A stretch of DNA of 64,000 bases from Alphaproteobacteria bacterium UBA3612 (lineage in GTDB: Bacteria > Pseudomonadota > Alphaproteobacteria > Sphingomonadales > Sphingomonadaceae). A program made the translations under genes and the position numbers. How positions within the stretch are numbered: the first letter of the stretch is position 1; each line of letters starts with the position of its first letter. Positions 32,424 through 41,372 of this stretch are shown piece by piece. The notes beneath the pieces are model-generated. The model was not told where the DNA came from. It worked only from the letters and a program-made list of their open reading frames with translations, and did not search any database. Where the stretch lies: positions 485 to 64,484 of the forward strand of contig DFLT01000012.1 in the NCBI GenBank assembly GCA_002375465.1, written 5' to 3'.

Positions 32424-35063
32424 ATGTCGCGTAAAATTAAGGCGTTAGGGGCGGCGCTGCTGCTAGGCTCTGCGCCCGCCGCCTGGGCCCAGGAAGTCGA
32501 CGAAGTCGTGGTGCCGGACGATTCCGAAACCATCGTGGTCAGGGCCTACAGCTCTCGCGGGACAGTGCGCGGAAATATACCCTCCGAACTGGAACTGGAT
32601 GCGGAAGATATCGCCGCCTATGGCAGCAGCTCTATCGACGAGTTGCTGGAGGCGCTGGGGCCGAGCGTTTCGTCGGCAAGAGGACGCGGCGACGGCGGAA
32701 GGCCCATTATCCTGATCAACGGCCAACGGATTTCCGGCTTTCGCGAAATCCGGGATTTGCCGCCGGAGGCAATCGAGCGTGTGCAAGTGTTTCCCGAGGA
32801 ACTGGCACTTGCATACGGATTCCGGCCCGACCAGCGCGTCGTCAATTTCATCCTGGTCGAGAATTACCGCTCCGTCGCAGTAGAGGGGGAGCATGGCGAA
32901 TCCACCGCAGGCGGCTATGCCGTCAGCGAGATCGATACCACCCTGACGCGGATCAGCGAGGCGGGCAGGTTGAATCTGGATGTCGAATATCAGCGGTCCA
33001 GCGAGCTGACGGAGGCGGAGCGCGATATTGTGCAGCCCCGGACGTCAGATTTCGGCATTGTCGACGATGGGCAGTTCCGGTCCCTGATCGCATCGTCAGA
33101 CCGGCTTGAGCTGACTGCCAGCTGGTCCAGCAAGCTGTCCGATACAACCAGCCTGTCGTTAAGTGGCGAATTTCAGCATCAGGAAAGCGAAGACCGACTG
33201 GGCCTGACCGACGTAGACCTTCTCGTGCCCGCAGACAGCCCGTTTGCGCAGGGGGCGCAGGATCAGTCGGTCTATCGATTCCTGCCCGCGGCGGGTGCGT
33301 TGCAGCGTAACGTGTCGCAGGACGGCGGCGAACTGGGTGTGACGGTCAATGGCCTTCTGTCCGACTGGGCATGGACATTGACGGGAAATTATACCCGCAA
33401 TGAAACCAGAACCCGCACGGATCGCGAGCCCGATACCAGCGGCCTGGCCGCCGCCATTCTGGCCGGGGATGCGGCATTAAACCCGTTCGATCCCGCACTG
33501 GGCGCCGCGCTGGTCCCGGATCTCGATACGGCGCGGAGCATCAGTCAGACGGCCGACGGAGAGCTGACCGTGTCGGGATCGCCGCTGATCCTGCCGGCGG
33601 GCGAGGTTTCGGTATCGGCGACGACGGGCGTGGAATGGCTGGCCGTGGATAGCCGCGCCGTCCGAAACGGCATCGAGACGAGCACCGATCCGGAGCGGTC
33701 CCGCGCCTTTGCCCGGGGCAATGTCGACATTCCCCTGACCAGCCGCCGCGATGACGTGCTCGCCGCCATTGGCGACCTGTCCGTCAATGCCAATGCGGGC
33801 TATGCCGAGCTGAGCGACTTTGGCGGGCTGACGGAATATGGCTATGGCCTGACGTGGGAGCCGACGGAAAGTCTGACACTGATCGCCAGCGTCATCGGAG
33901 AGGAAGTCGCGCCCAGCGTACAGGATCTGGGCGGTCCGCTGATCGTAACGCCGAACGTGGCGACGTTCGATTTCACACGCGGCGAAAGCGTGCTGATCGA
34001 CCGGATCAGCGGTGGCAATCCCGCGCTGATTGCGGAATCGCGCAAGGATCTGAAAATCTCTGCAAGCTATGCGCCCGGTGGATCGCGTGATCGGCGCTTT
34101 TCCATTGAATATGTGAGCAATCGCAGCGACGATGTGACGAGCGCGTTTCCCGCCCTGACCGCGGAAATCGAGGCGGCCTTTCCGGACCGGGTCGTGCGCG
34201 ATGCGGGGGGCGGGCTGGTATCGGTAGATGCGCGGCCAGTAACATTCTCTGAAGTCCGCAGCGAGCGGTTGCGTACCGGAATCGATTTCAGCGGGCGCAT
34301 CGCTGGCGGCGGAGAGGACGAACGGAGCAGCGGTGCGGCACGCCCTGACCGGACGCGGTCGGCACCCCCCACGCCCCCCCAGCGATCAGCGGCGGCAGCT
34401 GACGGAGCCGACGCGATACAAGGCGAAGAACCGCCAACCGACCGCGCAAGTCGGGGAAAGGGCACCCCCGCCGAACCCGGCAGCTCGTCCCAGGATCGAC
34501 CATCGTCCGATGGGGCGGCACCCGCTGCGCCTGCACCGAATCCGCGTGCCGCCATGTTCGGCGGTGGCGATCGGGGCGGTGGCCGCTGGCAATTTTCGCT
34601 GTATCATACATGGCGCCTGTCGGAGACAGTGCTGATCCGTCCCGGAGTTGCGGAGCTGGACCTGCTGGGCGGCTCCATTACCGATGGCAGAACACCATTG
34701 GCCGAACATTCGGTGGAACTGACCGGCGGCGTGTTCATGGACGGTTTCGGCGCGCGGCTGTCGGGTAATTATACCGGATCGGCGCGCATCGACGGCAGTG
34801 AGGTAACGGGATCGACCGACCTGTCGTTCGGCGACATATTCACCATGGATCTGCGCACCTTCTACACGCTGGACCGCGATCCGGAGTGGGTGGAGAGATT
34901 CCCGTTCCTCGCAAATAGCCGCATTTCCCTGAACATTGAGAATATATTCGGCGGCGTCAGGCGTGTCGAGGATGGGGCAGGAAAAGTGCCGCTGAAATTC
35001 CAGCCGGGATTTCTGAACCCCGAGGGGCGCTTTGTGGAACTGAGTTTCCGCAAGCGATTCTAG
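32424..35063 (+). CDS. TonB-dependent receptor-like outer membrane protein
   Basis: An 879-residue protein. A signal peptide (cleaved after APAAWA, about residue 22) is followed by a plug-like domain (about 45-150: SSSIDELLEALGPSVSS, GGRPIILINGQRISGF, LPPEAIERVQVFPEE) and a long beta-barrel region ending in the outer-membrane signature FRKRF. About 85 residues (620-710) form a low-complexity Pro/Ser/Ala/Asp-rich insert. The barrel is otherwise typical of receptor-like proteins common in sphingomonads; no ligand can be named. Confidence 0.82.
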   Translation: MSRKIKALGAALLLGSAPAAWAQEVDEVVVPDDSETIVVRAYSSRGTVRGNIPSELELDAEDIAAYGSSSIDELLEALGPSVSSARGRGDGGRPIILINGQRISGFREIRDLPPEAIERVQVFPEELALAYGFRPDQRVVNFILVENYRSVAVEGEHGESTAGGYAVSEIDTTLTRISEAGRLNLDVEYQRSSELTEAERDIVQPRTSDFGIVDDGQFRSLIASSDRLELTASWSSKLSDTTSLSLSGEFQHQESEDRLGLTDVDLLVPADSPFAQGAQDQSVYRFLPAAGALQRNVSQDGGELGVTVNGLLSDWAWTLTGNYTRNETRTRTDREPDTSGLAAAILAGDAALNPFDPALGAALVPDLDTARSISQTADGELTVSGSPLILPAGEVSVSATTGVEWLAVDSRAVRNGIETSTDPERSRAFARGNVDIPLTSRRDDVLAAIGDLSVNANAGYAELSDFGGLTEYGYGLTWEPTESLTLIASVIGEEVAPSVQDLGGPLIVTPNVATFDFTRGESVLIDRISGGNPALIAESRKDLKISASYAPGGSRDRRFSIEYVSNRSDDVTSAFPALTAEIEAAFPDRVVRDAGGGLVSVDARPVTFSEVRSERLRTGIDFSGRIAGGGEDERSSGAARPDRTRSAPPTPPQRSAAAADGADAIQGEEPPTDRASRGKGTPAEPGSSSQDRPSSDGAAPAAPAPNPRAAMFGGGDRGGGRWQFSLYHTWRLSETVLIRPGVAELDLLGGSITDGRTPLAEHSVELTGGVFMDGFGARLSGNYTGSARIDGSEVTGSTDLSFGDIFTMDLRTFYTLDRDPEWVERFPFLANSRISLNIENIFGGVRRVEDGAGKVPLKFQPGFLNPEGRFVELSFRKRF

Positions 35064-35265
35064 CCTGCCACCTGTTCCGACTGTGCCAATATGGCACAGG
35101 AGAAGCGGTGCGGGCCGTGCCGGCGGGCGGGCCGCGCCTCGGGCAAGTCCAACTGGCATAAGGATTGCTAAGTAATTGTTGCGGCTGAATCTCCGCATAC
35201 ACGTTGGGGATTTGGCGTCGCGCCGGTCACGTACGTCCGTCAGGACGTGACGCATCGGCGGACTT

Positions 35266-35302
35266 GCGGCGGCGGACCCAGGCGGGCGCCGCCGCTTTTT
35301 TT
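35266..35302 (+). terminator. Intrinsic terminator before the acyl-CoA dehydrogenase gene
   Basis: A perfect nine-base GC stem (GCGGCGGCG at 35266-35274 with CGCCGCCGC at 35287-35295) and a 12-base loop are followed by seven T. It lies about 200 bases after the receptor gene. The stretch 35064-35265 between them holds no gene; it has a smaller imperfect hairpin around 35228-35252 and could be a long 3' end or a small RNA. Confidence 0.85.
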
Positions 35303-35344
35303 ATCTAGTGTCGGCAGGCGGGCAATATCGCTATAGCGTGCAAC

Positions 35345-36568
35345 ATGACTAATGTGATGGAAACCCAAACGCCCCCGCCCGCAGCGCCGCTGGAAAAAAG
35401 CCCCGCCTTTGACTGGGCGGACCCCTTTGGCATGGAAGAATTGCTGACCGAAGATGAGGTGATGATCCGCGACACCGCGCGATCCTTTGCCCAGAAGGAA
35501 CTGGCGCCCATCGTGCGGGAGGCGAACCGCAAGGAAAGCTTTGATCCCGCGCTGATGCAGGCCTTCGGCGCGGCGGGCCTGCTGGGGTCTACCATAGAGG
35601 GCTATGGCTGCGCCGGGGCCAGCTATGTCGCCTATGGCCTGATCGCGCGCGAGGTCGAGCGCGTCGACAGTGCCTATAGGTCCGCAATGTCGGTGCAGTC
35701 GTCATTGGTGATGCACCCGATCCACGCCTATGGCACAGAGGAGCAGCGGCAACGCTATCTGCCGAAGCTGGCGTCCGGCGACTGGATCGGTGCCTTTGGC
35801 CTGACCGAACCCGATGCCGGATCCGATCCCGGCAGCATGAAGGCACGGGCGCGCAAGGATGGCAATGGATACATTCTGAACGGCGCGAAGATGTGGATCA
35901 CGAATTCACCGATCGCGCATGTCTTTGTCGTGTGGGCCAAGGATGATGAGGGCGATATTCGCGGCTTTATCCTGGAACGCGGCGACGAGGGACTGAAAAC
36001 GCCGAAGATCGAGGGCAAGTTCTCCCTGCGCGCCTGGGTCACGGGCGAAATCGTCATGGAGGATGTGCGCATTCCCGCCGACCGCCTGCTGCCCGAAGTG
36101 AAGGGCCTGAAAGGGCCGTTCGGATGCCTGAACAAGGCGCGCTACGGCATCGGCTGGGGCGCGATGGGCGCGGCGGAATTCTGCTGGCACGCGGCGCGGC
36201 AATATGGGCTGGACCGCCATCAGTTCGGCAAACCGCTGGCGGGAACGCAGCTGTTCCAGAAAAAGCTGGCCGACATGCAGACGGAGATCACGCTGGGCCT
36301 GCTTGGATCGTGGCGTGCGGGCAAGCTGATGGACGAGGGTCGGCTGGCGCCCGAGGCGATCAGCATCCTGAAACGCAATAATTGTGGCAAGGCGCTGGCC
36401 ATTGCACGGGAAGCGCGCGACATGCACGGCGGCAATGGCGTTTCCGACGAATATGGCGTCATTCGCCACGTCATGAACCTGGAGGCGGTGAATACCTATG
36501 AAGGGACGCACGATATTCATGCGCTGATCCTTGGGCGGGCACAGACGGGGTTGCAGGCGTTTTTCTGA
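35345..36568 (+). CDS. gcdH: Glutaryl-CoA dehydrogenase family acyl-CoA dehydrogenase
   Basis: A 407-residue flavoprotein. In its family it oxidises and decarboxylates glutaryl-CoA to crotonyl-CoA in lysine and tryptophan breakdown. It shows FGLTEPDAGSDPGSM (FAD and substrate loop), WITNSPIA and the C-terminal catalytic-base block NTYEGTHDIHALILGRA with E386. The SVQSSLVMHPI and GCLNKARYGI segments favour glutaryl-CoA dehydrogenase over short-chain enzymes. Electrons would go to ETF and the ETF-QO encoded nearby. Confidence 0.92.
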   Translation: MTNVMETQTPPPAAPLEKSPAFDWADPFGMEELLTEDEVMIRDTARSFAQKELAPIVREANRKESFDPALMQAFGAAGLLGSTIEGYGCAGASYVAYGLIAREVERVDSAYRSAMSVQSSLVMHPIHAYGTEEQRQRYLPKLASGDWIGAFGLTEPDAGSDPGSMKARARKDGNGYILNGAKMWITNSPIAHVFVVWAKDDEGDIRGFILERGDEGLKTPKIEGKFSLRAWVTGEIVMEDVRIPADRLLPEVKGLKGPFGCLNKARYGIGWGAMGAAEFCWHAARQYGLDRHQFGKPLAGTQLFQKKLADMQTEITLGLLGSWRAGKLMDEGRLAPEAISILKRNNCGKALAIAREARDMHGGNGVSDEYGVIRHVMNLEAVNTYEGTHDIHALILGRAQTGLQAFF

Positions 36569-37113
36569 TGCGGAAGATTTTGTGCGTTGCGTTGCTGCTG
36601 GCTGCCTGCGGGAACGAGCCGGATTCCGAAGAGGCCATAACGCCGGAGCCTGAGTCGTCGCAGGATCGCCTTGACCCCGCCCCCATTCCCGTGGAGCCCG
36701 AAGGCTGGACGATGATCGGCATTGGGGCTGTCGCGGAACGTATAGGCTATTCATCCGGCACCGGCGGCATGGCGATGGAGCTAAGTTGTCTGTCCGATCC
36801 CGCACGGCTGGAGGTGGAGGCAACGGCCCTGACGCGGGTTGGCAGCGAGGAACGCCTGGTCCTGCGGCTGGGGAGCCGGCAGGTGCCGCTGACCGCCGTG
36901 CTGGAAGACGGGGCACCGGTCGCCGCGGATGTGCCCCTGACCGCCGATCTGATCGCCGCGCTGGAAGCTGCGAACGAGATCACGTTGGGCTATGGGGCGA
37001 CCTGGAACGACCCACTGCCCGCCCCGCCAGAGGATTTGATGGACAGTTTCGCGACTGGCTGCTCCGCCGCAATGAATGATGGCGCGGCAGAGGCGCAGCG
37101 CGAGGACCTCTAA
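36568..37113 (+). CDS. Putative lipoprotein of unknown function
   Basis: A 181-residue protein with a lipoprotein signal (MRKILCVALLLAACG, lipobox LLAAC, cysteine 15) and an acidic, proline-containing linker, then a globular domain without a recognised family. The start overlaps the preceding stop by one base (TGATG), so it is coupled to the dehydrogenase gene. Location is predicted to be a periplasm-facing membrane. Function unknown. Confidence 0.75.
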   Translation: MRKILCVALLLAACGNEPDSEEAITPEPESSQDRLDPAPIPVEPEGWTMIGIGAVAERIGYSSGTGGMAMELSCLSDPARLEVEATALTRVGSEERLVLRLGSRQVPLTAVLEDGAPVAADVPLTADLIAALEAANEITLGYGATWNDPLPAPPEDLMDSFATGCSAAMNDGAAEAQREDL

Positions 37114-37133
37114 GGCCGCGCGACGGCTTCGAA

Positions 37134-38312
37134 CTAGCCCAGACGGCGTTCGAACTCCGTCCAGTCGAAAGCGCGTACCCTTTCCAGCTTGTCCGTGCCT
37201 GAATCCCACAAATAGATCGACGGCAGTGGAACGCCGTTGAACGTCGTGGTTTTCACCATGGAATAATGCGCCTGATCGAGAAAGGCGAAGCGCACGCCGG
37301 GTTCAGGGGCCTGCGCGAAGGCATAGTCGCCGATGACGTCGCCCGCCAGGCAGGACGGCCCGCCAAGGCGATGAACCTGTCCCGATGTCGCCTCCCCCAG
37401 CATGGCGGGACGATAGGGCGCCTCGATCACGTCGGGCATGTGGCAGGTCGCGCTGATATCCGTAATGGCGATGTCGGTATCGCCGTTGCGAAATGTATCG
37501 AGCACCTGGCCGACGAGGATTCCTGCGTCGAGAGCGACCGCTTCGCCCGGTTCCAGCCAGACCTGTAGATCATATTTATCGGCAATGGCAGTGAGCAGGC
37601 GCACGAGGCCGTCACGGTCATAATCGGCGCGGGTAATATGATGACCACCGCCCAGATTCAGCCAGTCGAGACGCGCGAGATAAGGCGCGATCTGCGGTTC
37701 CAGCCGCTCCCACGTTTCAAGAAGCGGCTCGAATCCCTGCTCGCACAGGCTGTGCATGTGAAGACCGCTGATCCCGGAGAGATGCTCCTCCCGTAGCTGG
37801 CTGACCGGGAAGCCAAGACGGCTGCCGGGGCTGGCCGGATCGTATTTGGGAATATCGCCGGTGGAATGCTGGGGGTTGATGCGCAGGCCCACATCGAAAT
37901 CCTCGCCCGTCCGGGTCAGCAGGTCGCGGAAGCGGGCATATTGCATCGGCGTGTTGAACACGATGGTATCCGACAATGCGGCGATTTCCGGCAAATCTGC
38001 GGCCTTATAGGCGGGGCAGAAGGTTTCAACGTGGCCGGGATAATGTTTGCGGGCGAGGCGCGCCTCCCACAGCCCCGATGCGCACGTACCGTCCAGCGCG
38101 GCCTGCGTCAGCGGCGCGGTCTGCCACATGCTGAACGCCTTCAGGGCAAGAAGGATTCTGGCGCCGGAACGTGCCTTTATATCGGAAAGTATGGCGAGGT
38201 TTCGCCGCAGCGCTGCTGCATCCACCACGAAGGCGGGCGTTTCGACACGGGTAAGGTCGAAGCGCGCGAAGGCGGCGGGATCGCCGGCCTGAGTGGCCAT
38301 CATCGCGGTCAT
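37134..38312 (-). CDS. nspC: Carboxynorspermidine decarboxylase
   Basis: A 392-residue fold III PLP decarboxylase that makes spermidine or norspermidine from the carboxy-precursor in the alternative polyamine pathway. Family marks are ETPAFVVDAAALRRN at the N-terminus, ILLALKAFSMW with the PLP lysine (about residue 53), a glycine-rich LNLGGGHHITRADYD, and EPGEAV. The upstream frame to 38531 is not used: it overlaps the next gene and lacks family similarity, whereas the ATG at 38312 has GGGAG seven bases before it. Its partner synthase is at 40001-41230. Confidence 0.92.
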   Translation of the reverse strand: MTAMMATQAGDPAAFARFDLTRVETPAFVVDAAALRRNLAILSDIKARSGARILLALKAFSMWQTAPLTQAALDGTCASGLWEARLARKHYPGHVETFCPAYKAADLPEIAALSDTIVFNTPMQYARFRDLLTRTGEDFDVGLRINPQHSTGDIPKYDPASPGSRLGFPVSQLREEHLSGISGLHMHSLCEQGFEPLLETWERLEPQIAPYLARLDWLNLGGGHHITRADYDRDGLVRLLTAIADKYDLQVWLEPGEAVALDAGILVGQVLDTFRNGDTDIAITDISATCHMPDVIEAPYRPAMLGEATSGQVHRLGGPSCLAGDVIGDYAFAQAPEPGVRFAFLDQAHYSMVKTTTFNGVPLPSIYLWDSGTDKLERVRAFDWTEFERRLG

Positions 38313-38424
38313 GGTCAGCTCCCCCGCGAGCGCGAGAAGGAGAGGGCGGAAGACATAAGAAAAGAACGCATGCGGAGAGTGTCGCCGATCATATGGGAAG
38401 AAGAAAGCGCTTTCCTGTCGCCAG

Positions 38425-39132
38425 TCATGCCTCTGGTGGGTCGATCGCGTGACGGCGGCGAAGAATATAGGCACCGAGGGAGAACAGGGCGGCCAGTGCG
38501 GCGCCGACGCTCCAGCCTGCAAGAACGTCACTGGGATAATGGACGCCCAGCCAGATGCGGGAAATGCCGATCAACAGGGTGAGGGCAATGGCCGCGCTGA
38601 GAATATAGATACGCTCAATGAAGCGGGCATGGGTACCGGCGATGATGGCCCCCAGCGTCAGATAGACAATGGCGCTGTTCATCGCATGGCCGCTGGGAAA
38701 GCTGGCCGAACTGACCTCTACCAGATGCGGGACCACATCAGGCCTGGCACGAATGAAGATGTCCTTCAGAAAGGCGCTGGACATAGCGCCGGCGACAACG
38801 GCGAACACCGTGTAGAGTGCGGTTGCGGCGCGGCGTGTGACGAGAAGGTAAAGCGCGCTCCCCATGGTGATGAGCGTCAGGAGAGACACGCCGCCAAGTG
38901 CGGTGACGTCGATCATCGCCCGCGTCAGCCAGCGCGGGCCGATCGGCGTACCGGGATCCGCGACGCTGCGAAGTCCCGAAAGGATTTGCCGGTCGAGCGC
39001 CAGCGTGTCCCCCTCTGCCATTTCGGGAACGAGTTGCAGGAATGCGAGCGCGGCAAGCATCACGACCGTCAGGAGGACAAGCAGACGGCTGTCGCGGCGC
39101 GCGAAGGCGCGGAGTCGCGTGATAAGCGGCAT
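38425..39132 (-). CDS. PAP2-family membrane phosphatase
   Basis: A protein of about 235 residues with six transmembrane helices. It carries the three phosphatase motifs of the PAP2 superfamily: KDIFIRARPD, SFPSGHAMNS and SRIWLGVHYPSD, with the catalytic histidines in the last two. Such enzymes dephosphorylate membrane lipids such as phosphatidic acid or undecaprenyl diphosphate. Start uncertain: a GTG at 39192 would add 20 residues, and neither start has a clear ribosome site. Confidence 0.85.
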   Translation of the reverse strand: MPLITRLRAFARRDSRLLVLLTVVMLAALAFLQLVPEMAEGDTLALDRQILSGLRSVADPGTPIGPRWLTRAMIDVTALGGVSLLTLITMGSALYLLVTRRAATALYTVFAVVAGAMSSAFLKDIFIRARPDVVPHLVEVSSASFPSGHAMNSAIVYLTLGAIIAGTHARFIERIYILSAAIALTLLIGISRIWLGVHYPSDVLAGWSVGAALAALFSLGAYILRRRHAIDPPEA

Positions 39133-39255
39133 GTGTGAATGGGGCAGGGTACGCAGTCTTTCGGCGGATGAAACTGACCCCCGCGCTGTCACGACAAAGG
39201 CCAGGGTGCAAGGGGGGACGTCGCAAGTGCTTTGGGCGCCTGGTTCGCCTTACGG

Positions 39256-39837
39256 TCAGGCAGTGATGCTGAGCGCACCCTGAAAGGCGGCGACAGCAGG
39301 ATCGTTGAAGCAGACGAACAGGATGCGGTCGAACGGATCCGGATCATCGTGAATGGAATCCATAACCGCCTGTGTCGCGACCTGTGCCGCCTGGTCCAGG
39401 GGATAGCCATAGACGCCCGTCGAAATCGCCGGAAAGGCGATGCTGCGCGCGCCCACCTGCCGCGCGCAATCCAGGGCGTTCCAATAACAGTTCGCCAGCA
39501 GATTCGGCTCGCCATGATCCCCGCCCCGCCAGACCGGACCGACCGTATGGATCACATGGCGCGCGGGAAGGTCGTACCCCCGCGTCAGCATCGCCTCGCC
39601 CGTCGGGCATCCGCCCAGCAACCGACATTCCGCGAGCAATTGGGGTCCGGCCGCCCGGTGAATCGCTCCATCCACGCCGCCGCCACCCAGCAGAGAGGAA
39701 TTGGCGGCATTGACGATGGCGTCGACGGAAAGGGTCGTGATATCCGCTTGAAGGACTTCGAGTTGGGGGCGCGGGCGGGTGATCGTCGACATCCGGAATT
39801 GTGAGGGCAGGATATTAATCCAATCCTCGACCATCAT
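39256..39837 (-). CDS. Macro domain protein (O-acetyl-ADP-ribose deacetylase type)
   Basis: A 193-residue protein that is almost entirely a macro domain. It shows QADITTLSVDAIVNAANSSL, the ADP-ribose-binding LLGGGGVDGAIHRAAG and IAFPAISTGVYGYP, matching bacterial YmdB-type enzymes that hydrolyse O-acetyl-ADP-ribose or ADP-ribosyl esters. The start at 39837 has a GGA six bases upstream; a later ATG at 39789 is possible. Confidence 0.9.
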   Translation of the reverse strand: MMVEDWINILPSQFRMSTITRPRPQLEVLQADITTLSVDAIVNAANSSLLGGGGVDGAIHRAAGPQLLAECRLLGGCPTGEAMLTRGYDLPARHVIHTVGPVWRGGDHGEPNLLANCYWNALDCARQVGARSIAFPAISTGVYGYPLDQAAQVATQAVMDSIHDDPDPFDRILFVCFNDPAVAAFQGALSITA

Positions 39838-40000
39838 TGCAGTTCCGTCAGCTGCAATTTTAGGATCACTGCGGCTCTGAGGACGGCTTTCTGTGCGAAG
39901 ATAGCGCGCTCAGAAGGATAGAGCCGCCCCGGCCTCGCCCGAGGGCGAATTAGCCGGGATGAACTTCGTCGAGTCGCCAGCGCGCCCACCCAAAACGGTT

Positions 40001-41230
40001 CTAGAACTCCAGCGGTCCGTTCAGTTCTACCAACTGCCATGGCAGGCCGTGCCGGTTCAGCATGTCCATGAAGGGGTCCGGATCGAACTGTTCCATGTTG
40101 AACACGCCCGCGCCCGACCAGTCGCCGCGCAGCATCATGGCGGCACCGATCATGGCGGGGACGCCGGTAGTATAGCTGACTGCCTGATTGCCGGTTTCCC
40201 GATATGCTTCTTCGTGGTCACAGACATTGTAGAGGTAGACCGTCTTTTCCGCCGCACCGTCTGCCTGCTCCCTGGGTGTGCCGGTGGCGATGTCGCCGAT
40301 GCAGGTCTTGCCCTTCGTCGTGGCGCCGAGGCCCGCGGGTTCGGGCAGGACCGCCTTCAGGAATTGCAACGGGACGATTTCGCGCCCTTCATACATGATC
40401 GGCTGAATGCTGGTCATGCCGACATTCTGCAGAACCTCCAAATGGGTCAGATAGGCATCGCCGAAGGTCATCCAGAAACGCGCGCGCTCCAGCTCCGGCA
40501 GGTGCTTGGCGAGGCTTTCCAGTTCCTCGTGATACATCAGGTACATGTTGCGGGCGCCGACTTCTGGAAAGTCGAACGTCTGCTTGTGGCTGAGGGCGGG
40601 GGTTTCGACCCATTTGCCGCCTTCATAATGGCGCGCGGCGGCGGTCACTTCGCGGATGTTGATCTCCGGATTGAAATTGGTGGCAAAGGCCTGACCGTGA
40701 TCGCCGCCATTGCAGTCGAGAATATCGAGCGTGCGGATGCTCTCGAGATAGTGTTTCTTGATATAGGTGGCGAAAACGGACGTTACGCCGGGATCGAAGC
40801 CGGAGCCGAGCAGCGCCATAAGGCCGGCATTTTCGAAACGGTCATGATAGTCCCACTGCCAGCTATATTCGAACTTGGCGGTGTCGAGCGGCTCGTAATT
40901 GGCGGTATCTAGGTAATTGGTGCCGGTTTTCAGGCACGCCTCCATCAGGTTCAGATCCTGATACGGCAAAGCGAGATTGACGAGGAGGTCGGGCTTTACC
41001 CGGTCGATCAGCGCACTGGTCGCGTCAACGTCATCAGCGTCGATCGCGTGGGTTTCGACGGTCTGGCCGGTGCGCTCGTGGACCGATTTCGCGATCGCGT
41101 CGCACTTTGAAATCGTGCGGCTGGCCAGCGTGACCTTGCCGAAAATATCTGGGTTCATCGCCATCTTGTGCACGGCAACGGAGGAGACGCCGCCCGCGCC
41201 GATGACGAGCGTGTGACCGGGAATTGGCAT
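40001..41230 (-). CDS. Carboxynorspermidine synthase (saccharopine dehydrogenase family)
   Basis: A 409-residue NADPH enzyme that condenses putrescine or diaminopropane with aspartate semialdehyde in the alternative polyamine route. It shows a Rossmann motif (VIGAGGVSSVA), NYEPLDTAKFEYSWQWDYHD and the ALLGSGFDPGVTSVF region, characteristic of the carboxynorspermidine/carboxyspermidine dehydrogenase branch rather than lysine enzymes. It lies downstream of the decarboxylase at 41373-42587 on the same strand and is the partner of nspC. Confidence 0.92.
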   Translation of the reverse strand: MPIPGHTLVIGAGGVSSVAVHKMAMNPDIFGKVTLASRTISKCDAIAKSVHERTGQTVETHAIDADDVDATSALIDRVKPDLLVNLALPYQDLNLMEACLKTGTNYLDTANYEPLDTAKFEYSWQWDYHDRFENAGLMALLGSGFDPGVTSVFATYIKKHYLESIRTLDILDCNGGDHGQAFATNFNPEINIREVTAAARHYEGGKWVETPALSHKQTFDFPEVGARNMYLMYHEELESLAKHLPELERARFWMTFGDAYLTHLEVLQNVGMTSIQPIMYEGREIVPLQFLKAVLPEPAGLGATTKGKTCIGDIATGTPREQADGAAEKTVYLYNVCDHEEAYRETGNQAVSYTTGVPAMIGAAMMLRGDWSGAGVFNMEQFDPDPFMDMLNRHGLPWQLVELNGPLEF

Positions 41231-41250
41231 TGGAGGGCTCCTTTGTCTTG

Positions 41251-41367
41251 CGCCCCTCTAAAGAAGGGGGCGGGGTGGGGCCATGCGGCCATGACCCGTG
41301 TTTTGCAACGCGGGACGTGCCGTCCACGGGGGAACCCACCCCTGCCCCCTCCCCCGAAAGGGAGGGG
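41251..41367. repeat. Inverted pair of GC-rich palindromic units between polyamine genes
   Basis: Two related hairpins face each other. One (about 41251-41282) has CGCCCC paired with GGGGCG; the other (41346-41367) has CCCCTCCC paired with GGGAGGGG. Read on opposite strands the two units share the order C-run, short loop, G-run, GGGGTGGG. This resembles the paired REP/BIME-type elements of bacterial intergenic regions. It fills the gap between the two genes and may act in transcript processing or termination. Confidence 0.55.
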
Positions 41368-41372
41368 AGGTT

